A DNA stretch of 28,929 nt from a virus, in the IMG/VR virus record IMGVR_UViG_3300023115_000079, positions 1 to 28,929 of that record. One strand, given 5' to 3'. A program made the translations under genes and the position numbers. Position 1 is the first letter of the stretch; the number at the start of each line of letters is the position of its first letter. Positions 23,681 to 28,929 of this stretch are shown here, piece after piece. The notes beneath the pieces were generated by a model. It was given only the letters and a program-made list of their open reading frames with translations, did not search any database and had not been told where the DNA came from.

Positions 23681-26600
23681 ATGGAAAAATACATTGTAAC
23701 GTGTACTTCATCTGAAGTCTTAGAAACTTTATATATTGACATGGAAACAGCTGGCGGAAATGGAATAATTCCTGACCGAGCAGTTGAATGTAAAAAAAGA
23801 TTAAGAAATTCAAGAAATACAGTTTATATATTGACTGCTGAAGAGGCAGAAAATCTAAAACAAGATGAACGAATTACAAACATTGTAAAAGAATCTGACA
23901 TTTTACTCCACGAACCTAAACCTAACGGATATACTCAGTTTTCTCAATATTGGAAAAAAAATTCTACGCAATTAACTGGCGAAGAAAAGAATTGGGGTTT
24001 AAAAAGATGTATAGATGGTACTCAAAGAGAAGAATTTTGGGGTTACAATGGATATGATACCGTATCTGGTAAAATTACAAATACAATGTCAGGAAAGAAT
24101 GTAGATGTAGTTATTATTGACGGACATTTAAATCTTTTACATCCTGAATTTGCAAAACATCCTTTAGGCATTGGAGAATCGAGAGTAAAACATTTAGATT
24201 GGGATGTATTTACTAATTATATCGATGGAACTACTTTAGATTTGCCAACAACAAATGGAACCTATATTTATGGCGATGGACTTGGCGGATTTACTGAGTA
24301 CGGAGCTAATCACGGAATGCATGTTGCAGGCACTGTTGCAGGAAATACACAAGGCTGGGCAAGAGATGCTAATATTTACAATATATCTCCTTATGGCTCA
24401 GGCGGTGCAGGAACCGTAGCTAATCCTAACAATTCAGATTATAGGGTCTATTACGAAAATTATGTAAAATCTTTTCATGAACTCAAACCTATAAATCCAA
24501 AAACTGGTGTTAAAAATCCTACTGTTGCAAATGGAAGTTTTGGTACATATTATGCAGCATTTAGAGATAATACAACCACAATTAATTATCAAGGAGCTAT
24601 TGTTTCTACTGATCCTAGTCAAGATAGCGATGCCCAATTACAACTATGGAATTGGGGCGACTTTAATGAAAATTTTGTTTACTCGCCGTATAGACCAGAT
24701 TTGTCAGATCCTAGTATAATTGAAATACAAGATATGCTTGCTTCAGGAGTCATATATGTTATTGCTGCAGGAAATGCTCTCGATTATTATGCAGCAGAAA
24801 ATGATATTAACTGGAACAATTATTTTACAAGCTCTGTAATTACAAACGGCGGATTACCGATAAATTGGTATTATAGTAGAGGTGACTATAAAGCTCTAGG
24901 TGGTGCTATTTCTGCAGGGAATCTTATTGCATTTTACGTACAATTAAAAAGATCCGATTCGGCTAGAGGACCAGGTTTAGACTTATGGGCACCAGGAGAT
25001 AATATTATGTCCTCGATACATGCTATTGGAGATAGTGGTTCTACAGGCGTAATACAAGATCCAAGAAATTCAAACTTTTATTTAGACATGTATGGCGGAA
25101 CTAGTATGGCAAGTCCGCAAATTGCAGGAATGATTGCATGTTTAGCAGAATTATATCCAAACATGACTAATGAACTTGCCAAAGAATATATAAAAGGAAC
25201 AGCAACTACTGGAGAAATGGACAACTTCCTAATTTCTCAAGATTTATCAGATGCATGGTATCTTGCAGATAGTACAGATAAAGTAGCCTTTAATAAACTT
25301 ATTAGACAAATTAGCGGAAATGTAAGCGACAAAACACACGCTTATAGACCAAGTACAGGAGTTGTTTATCCTAGGAAGAAAATTAAAAAATTTAATCCAA
25401 AGCATATTAAAGAGTGGTATCCTATATTCATAGGATATGCAAATATGGGACCTGATCATTTTAAGATTACAGGCGAAGATTTTAATGGTAGTTTTACTAA
25501 TAGAGACACAAGTGTAACCGGAGTAACAATAGGATTAGGAGATGCAATCAGTTTTGCAAATCTGTGGGGCAGTGGTGCAGTGTCAGGCGCTCATCCTATT
25601 CGAATTAGCAGCACAGTTGGAGGTAATGAACATGCTGATGTAATTAATAATTCTCAGGCATCATACACATTCTTTCCACAAGCCGCAGGCACATACTATG
25701 CTTTTTGCACTAATCATAATTCTATGCAATGCGAAATTACTGTATTACCTGCTCCTACATATTCAGTTTCGTCTCCAACATCAACTGCAGCAGAAGGTAA
25801 TTCTTTTACATTTACTGTAACAACAACGAATGTAAAAGATAAGACATTGTTGTATTATGAAGCGGAATTAACAGGTACAACAGAAAACACAGATACAGAT
25901 CCAGTTAAAGGAGTAGTAGAAGTAATTTCTAATACAGCAACAATAATTGTTGAGCATACAGAAGATTATTTATCAGAAATTTTTACCAAGCAATTTGTGT
26001 TGCAGGTAAGAACAGATTGGGCTGACGGACCTACAGTAGCGTCAAGCGCAGTTAAGACTCTTTCTTCTAGCACAACAAGTTTAGTAACACAAGTAACAGC
26101 AGGAGATAGAGAACTTACGTTAGGCGAAGGATCGTCTGATTGGCTACCAAGAGATTGGGTAGAAATTAGAAATTCAGAATCAGATGAACAGGGATACACT
26201 ATACAATGTCCATTTACCTTTTATGTAAATGGAACAGCATACACCAATTTTTTCATACATCCTAACCAATATATTCTATTTGGGTCAACTGCATCTGTTT
26301 TTAATTTTGCTGATAACAGTCCGGCAGCAAATAAAATTTTTATTGGAGCCTACGATACTAATTATCATAGACTTGCTTCATTTACAGATCCAGGTAGCAG
26401 ATTTGTCCGTGTTCGTGTTGAAGGAAACTGGACGTACCAAGAAAGCACGCCTACCGAATTTGCTACAGTTAATTATGAATTTACTGTTTTTAACCCAGAT
26501 TATACCGCAAGTAATGGTACAACGTTTGAAATATTGTTAGGTAATAGACTCACAAGAGGCACAGGTAGTGTCGTAGACGGATTTAACAATACAACTTTTG

Positions 26601-26758
26601 TTGGAATTTATAACTCCACAACAAGACTTGCTCCTGCTACAGCGCAAACTGTTACAGCAAATGCCAGTTATACCATTGTTGGAGATTCTAACGGCAATAA
26701 CTGGACTTGGACAAACAATTCGCATATTGTAAGTCAAGGAGGCACCACTGTTTATTAA
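23681..26758 (+). CDS. Subtilisin-like serine protease fused to a cupredoxin-like domain
   Basis: A 1025-residue multidomain protein. Residues about 3-75 resemble an I9-type propeptide (TVYILTAEEAENLKQDERI). The S8 catalytic domain, about 80-545, has D147 (VVIIDGHLNLLHPEF), H211 (GANHGMHVAGT), oxyanion N365 (IAAGNA) and S475 (GGTSMASPQIAG), so it should be active. The D147 motif reads DGH instead of the usual D-[ST]-G. Residues about 590-690 look like a cupredoxin, with H638 (AHPIRIS) and C676-TN-H679-NS-M682, the spacing of a type-1 copper site. An EGNSFTFTVTTTNV beta-sandwich (about 695-795) and a beta-rich C-terminal region follow. There is no signal peptide. Placed with fibre genes, it may be a virion component that cuts host surface proteins or matures fibres. 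Its stop overlaps the next start (TAATG). Confidence 0.85.
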   Translation: MEKYIVTCTSSEVLETLYIDMETAGGNGIIPDRAVECKKRLRNSRNTVYILTAEEAENLKQDERITNIVKESDILLHEPKPNGYTQFSQYWKKNSTQLTGEEKNWGLKRCIDGTQREEFWGYNGYDTVSGKITNTMSGKNVDVVIIDGHLNLLHPEFAKHPLGIGESRVKHLDWDVFTNYIDGTTLDLPTTNGTYIYGDGLGGFTEYGANHGMHVAGTVAGNTQGWARDANIYNISPYGSGGAGTVANPNNSDYRVYYENYVKSFHELKPINPKTGVKNPTVANGSFGTYYAAFRDNTTTINYQGAIVSTDPSQDSDAQLQLWNWGDFNENFVYSPYRPDLSDPSIIEIQDMLASGVIYVIAAGNALDYYAAENDINWNNYFTSSVITNGGLPINWYYSRGDYKALGGAISAGNLIAFYVQLKRSDSARGPGLDLWAPGDNIMSSIHAIGDSGSTGVIQDPRNSNFYLDMYGGTSMASPQIAGMIACLAELYPNMTNELAKEYIKGTATTGEMDNFLISQDLSDAWYLADSTDKVAFNKLIRQISGNVSDKTHAYRPSTGVVYPRKKIKKFNPKHIKEWYPIFIGYANMGPDHFKITGEDFNGSFTNRDTSVTGVTIGLGDAISFANLWGSGAVSGAHPIRISSTVGGNEHADVINNSQASYTFFPQAAGTYYAFCTNHNSMQCEITVLPAPTYSVSSPTSTAAEGNSFTFTVTTTNVKDKTLLYYEAELTGTTENTDTDPVKGVVEVISNTATIIVEHTEDYLSEIFTKQFVLQVRTDWADGPTVASSAVKTLSSSTTSLVTQVTAGDRELTLGEGSSDWLPRDWVEIRNSESDEQGYTIQCPFTFYVNGTAYTNFFIHPNQYILFGSTASVFNFADNSPAANKIFIGAYDTNYHRLASFTDPGSRFVRVRVEGNWTYQESTPTEFATVNYEFTVFNPDYTASNGTTFEILLGNRLTRGTGSVVDGFNNTTFVGIYNSTTRLAPATAQTVTANASYTIVGDSNGNNWTWTNNSHIVSQGGTTVY

Positions 26759-27195
26759 TGGCACGTTTTGCACAAGGTAGATTCCGCTGTAAAAATCCAG
26801 AAAAATATATAGGCAGTAGTACACCTTTGTATAGGAGTAGCTGGGAGTTTACTATGATGCGATTTTGTGACGAACACCCTAGCATAACACAATGGGTATC
26901 AGAAGGTATTAAAATTCCCTATATCAATCCTCTAACTGGTAAAAGAACAGTCTATGTACCAGACTTTTTAATCCAATTCAGTGATAAAACAGGAAAAGTT
27001 AGAACAGAACTTATAGAAGTAAAACCTGCAAATCAAACGCTACAAGAAAAAATTGGACGTAGCAGGAACAATCAAGCACACTATGCACTCAATCAAGCTA
27101 AATGGGCAGCAGCCAAAATGTGGTGTAAAAAACAAGGAATAATCTTCAGAGTTATTACTGAAAATGACATTTTTCATTATGGAGCAAGGAGGTAA
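26758..27195 (+). CDS. gp4: gp4-like head-completion protein with PD-(D/E)XK nuclease-type motif
   Basis: A 145-residue protein starting at the ATG inside the TAATG overlap with the subtilase stop. The start MARFAQGRF followed by KNPEKYIG and YRSSWEF is the T4 gp4-type head-completion pattern. The residues E30, P68-D69 and E87-V88-K89 are spaced as in PD-(D/E)XK nucleases, and an Asn/Gln-rich helix follows. In T4 this protein is needed to finish packaged heads before tail joining, possibly by acting on DNA ends. The length is close to the family norm. A TTG start at 26707 is open in the same frame, but it lies inside the subtilase gene and adds no family sequence. Confidence 0.85.
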   Translation: MARFAQGRFRCKNPEKYIGSSTPLYRSSWEFTMMRFCDEHPSITQWVSEGIKIPYINPLTGKRTVYVPDFLIQFSDKTGKVRTELIEVKPANQTLQEKIGRSRNNQAHYALNQAKWAAAKMWCKKQGIIFRVITENDIFHYGARR

Positions 27196-27212
27196 AATAA
27201 ATAGTATTTATT
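27196..27212 (+). promoter_or_regulatory. Late promoter motif within a small palindrome upstream of gp16
   Basis: AATAAATA (27196-27203), a central G, and TATTTATT (27205-27212) form a perfect inverted repeat right after the gp4-like stop codon. The plus-strand motif faces gp16, whose ATG lies 21 bases after it. Here the two motifs point towards each other, unlike the outward-facing pair at 14381-14411. Confidence 0.5.
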
Positions 27213-27224
27213 AGAGATTTTGCT

Positions 27225-27713
27225 ATGACTAAAAAATTAGAAGAATTATTAAACCTGCCTGAATCAAAAGAAATAATCCAACAAGAAAACGAAAAAAACA
27301 AAATTCCTAAAAAATCTTCAATTCCAGTTCATGCGCTAGAACAATTGCAAGAATTTGATAAAATTACTGCTGCATTGCCGCAAGTTACAGGCTTAGGTGA
27401 TTTAGGTGATACAGAACTTGACGAAGTCAGTGAAAAATCAATGGCTGCATACGAAGACTTAATGGATCTAGGTATGAATGTAGAAGCAAGGTACAGCGGC
27501 AGGATATTTGAAGTTGCTGGTAATATGCTTAGGACTAACTTAGATAGTAAAGTTGCAAAATTAGATAAAAAATTAAAAATGGTTGAGCTACAATTGAAGA
27601 AAGAGAAGCTAGATAAAGAAGCTAGTCCGGAGCAAAATATTGTGCAAGGAGAGGGATACCTTGTTACTGATCGTAACAGTCTCCTAGAAAAACTAAAAAA
27701 TATGGATAAATAG
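27225..27713 (+). CDS. gp16: Small terminase subunit
   Basis: A 162-residue protein with the marine T4-like gp16 layout: a charged N-terminal tail, DLMDLGMNVEARYSGRIFEVAGNMLRTNLDSK (split here by key residues Y, F, A and ML), then a coiled coil of about 30 residues (KLDKKLKMVELQLKKEKL), and a short C-terminal tail ending NSLLEKLKNMDK. gp16 forms an oligomer that recognises viral DNA and regulates the large terminase gp17 during packaging. T4 gp16 is 164 residues, so the length fits. gp17 is not in the window and may lie to the right. In T4 gp16 sits between gp15 and gp17; here it is more than 12 kb from gp15. Confidence 0.8.
   Translation: MTKKLEELLNLPESKEIIQQENEKNKIPKKSSIPVHALEQLQEFDKITAALPQVTGLGDLGDTELDEVSEKSMAAYEDLMDLGMNVEARYSGRIFEVAGNMLRTNLDSKVAKLDKKLKMVELQLKKEKLDKEASPEQNIVQGEGYLVTDRNSLLEKLKNMDK
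27705..27712 (+). promoter_or_regulatory. Candidate late promoter at the end of gp16 (GATAAATA)
   Basis: GATAAATA is formed by the last codons and stop of gp16 (GAT AAA TAG) and lies 21 bases before the next ATG, with TAGGAT as a modest ribosome-binding site. Confidence 0.5.
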
Positions 27714-27733
27714 ATAAAACTAGGATTATTGCA

Positions 27734-28243
27734 ATGAAATCACTTAAAGAATTTTTAACCGAATCAAAAAAAACTTATAAATTTAAAATTAGAGCTGCTG
27801 GAGAATTACCAGAAGGGTTTATAGATAGACTCGAAACCGCTCTTAACAAGTACGAAGTTGTTAGCTTTTCCAAAGGTAAGACAACTCCTATTACCGAAAG
27901 ACCATTAGACTTTCCTCAATTGACCAACTGCGAAGTTACAACTTTTGATGCTGAAGTAAGTTATCCAACTACAAGTCATGTTTTAGAAAGTTATCTAACA
28001 CTTAATACTGATTATCCTGCTAGTCATTTGCGAGTTCGTGGCGAAAATGACGAAACAGAAAAGTATCAAGAAGAAAAAGAACCTACACAATACGAAACAC
28101 TGCTTACCAAAGAAGAACTTGGCGGAGAATCTGCACAGGATCAAGTTGGACAAAATAGGGTTATGGATCTATTAAAAGAATTAGAAACTGCAAAAAAAGA
28201 AAACGAATATGATCCAACTAAAGGCATTGCTAAGGAAAAATAA
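27734..28243 (+). CDS. Unknown protein with a possible capsid-targeting N-terminus
   Basis: A 169-residue protein found next to gp16. The start MKSLKEFLTES closely follows the T4 internal-protein capsid-targeting sequence (IPIII begins MKTYQEFIAE), and LTE fits the (L/I)xE cleavage site of the prohead protease gp21. The next part (YKFKIRAAGELPEGFIDRL and VSFSKGKTTPI) looks like a small alpha/beta domain. The C-terminal 60 residues are highly charged (EKYQEEKEPTQYE) and probably disordered. I recall similar proteins in T4-like cyanophages without a firm function. It could be a packaged head protein or a scaffold component. Its stop overlaps the next start (TAATG). Confidence 0.7.
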   Translation: MKSLKEFLTESKKTYKFKIRAAGELPEGFIDRLETALNKYEVVSFSKGKTTPITERPLDFPQLTNCEVTTFDAEVSYPTTSHVLESYLTLNTDYPASHLRVRGENDETEKYQEEKEPTQYETLLTKEELGGESAQDQVGQNRVMDLLKELETAKKENEYDPTKGIAKEK

Positions 28244-28929
28244 TGAGAGATTTGTTAGAAAAAATAGATTCTATATCTGAATATTCTATTAAAAAAGTTG
28301 GTGACACGACTGAAATAGATAAAGACATTGATAATGCTGTTGCTCCAAGAGGAATTTCACGAGATTATACTCCTCAAAAGTTAGAGCAAAAACTCGAGTG
28401 GTTAATTAACGATCATGCAGGATTTTTTAAGGTCGTAAATGATGATTATATTAAAAATAGATTCTATGGCAGATTAGCTCAAACTTTAAAATTACGTGCA
28501 TTCACGGCACCGGATGGTACAACTGTTAGTACTGAATTGCAAAAAGACGGAACGTTTAAAGAATTTAAAAAAGGTGATTTAACATCTGCACGTAAACAAA
28601 ATGAACTTGGATGGTTAGATCAAAAAATTGCAAAAAAATATAATTTGAAATGGAACGATAAGTTTAAAGAAATTGAACCAGAAAAAGAACCAGAAAAAGA
28701 TGATAAATCATCATCTCCAGATTATAAAAATCACGGTAAACAAGATTTTTTTAGCGGCGGAGGTCAAGTTAAAGTTAAATGGAATGGAACTGATGTACCA
28801 CAGCTGAGTAAAGACAATTGGCAGGATTGGATTAAATTAGGCAATGAATTATTAAACAGATATGTAGAGTCGGTAGAACTAGGAAAATCTTTCACTTTAA
28901 CTGAAAGTATTCGATTGACCCTACAGCAA
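28243..28929 (+). CDS. Unknown protein, 3' end outside window
   Basis: An open frame of 229 codons that starts at the ATG in the TAATG overlap and runs to the right edge without a stop. The codon bias matches its neighbours. It starts MRDLLEKIDSISEYS, followed by a segment that I recall as conserved in marine T4-like phages (DYTPQKLEQKLEWLINDHAG, then NRFYGRLAQTLKLRAF). A charged linker (EPEKEPEKDDKSSS) near residues 148-161 separates this from a further domain. LLE (4-6) and ISE (11-13) near the N-terminus are possible gp21-type cleavage sites, though weaker than in the preceding gene. It may be a large internal or structural protein. The function is unknown. Confidence 0.75.
   Translation, partial: MRDLLEKIDSISEYSIKKVGDTTEIDKDIDNAVAPRGISRDYTPQKLEQKLEWLINDHAGFFKVVNDDYIKNRFYGRLAQTLKLRAFTAPDGTTVSTELQKDGTFKEFKKGDLTSARKQNELGWLDQKIAKKYNLKWNDKFKEIEPEKEPEKDDKSSSPDYKNHGKQDFFSGGGQVKVKWNGTDVPQLSKDNWQDWIKLGNELLNRYVESVELGKSFTLTESIRLTLQQ

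Noticed and set aside
26707-26757. TTG start extending the gp4-like protein upstream
   Set aside because: It overlaps the end of the subtilase gene. The ATG at 26758 gives the usual family start MARF and a TAATG coupling.
26537-26885. Minus-strand Cys-rich frames near the end of the subtilase gene
   Set aside because: They lie opposite the subtilase and the gp4-like gene. The Cys content reflects antisense Ala/Thr codons, with no paired motif.
1-28929. tRNA or rRNA genes and insertion sequences
   Set aside because: I saw no cloverleaf, rRNA core or transposase sequence. Coding sequence fills the window nearly completely.

Overview
The window looks like part of the late structural region of a T4-like myovirus from an AT-rich marine lineage, of the kind that infects cyanobacteria (Prochlorococcus/Synechococcus) or SAR11. 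The evidence is a set of recognisable T4 core virion proteins (gp13, gp14, gp15, gp16, gp18, gp19 and a gp4-type head-completion protein), low GC, oversized tail and fibre proteins of the marine T4-like type, and T4-style late promoter motifs (NATAAATA) in front of many genes. There are no rRNA, tRNA, CRISPR or insertion-sequence signals. Coding density is very high, and no gene-free stretch exceeds about 115 bases.

Layout. 2-1711: a 5'-truncated NodU-type carbamoyltransferase. 1734-10041: three virion-type genes, a small unknown protein, a fibre-like protein carrying a cupredoxin-like domain, and a 2320-residue giant structural protein. 10046-10348: a small FmdB-type zinc-ribbon protein. 10345-14381 is a minus-strand block read in the order gp14, gp15, Nudix hydrolase, cupin, HAD-phosphatase-like. 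It starts at a 31-bp perfect palindrome that holds divergent late promoter motifs and is shared with gp13 (14426-15184, plus). 15181-15519: a minus-strand HNH-type zinc protein. 15632-20797: enlarged tail sheath gp18, tail tube gp19 and a second tube-fold protein. 20806-26758: a conserved helical protein, two fibre-like proteins and a 1025-residue subtilase with a C-terminal cupredoxin-like domain. 26758-28929: gp4-like head-completion protein, small terminase gp16, and two proteins that may be packaged head proteins. The last of these runs off the right edge.

How it works together. Nearly all genes serve assembly. gp13/gp14 form the neck, gp15 caps the tail, gp18/gp19 and the second tube protein build the contractile tail, gp16 starts DNA packaging, and the gp4-like protein finishes the head. 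The giant protein and the fibre-like proteins probably contact the host. The accessory genes (carbamoyltransferase, Nudix, cupin, HAD, subtilase) sit inside late transcription units, so they are probably made with the virion and not early in infection.

Most notable are the subtilase-cupredoxin protein with intact catalytic and type-1-copper-like residues, a ligand-less version of the same copper fold in a fibre protein, HAD and cupin genes whose key residues are substituted, and the divergent late-promoter palindrome with apparently leaderless minus-strand starts.
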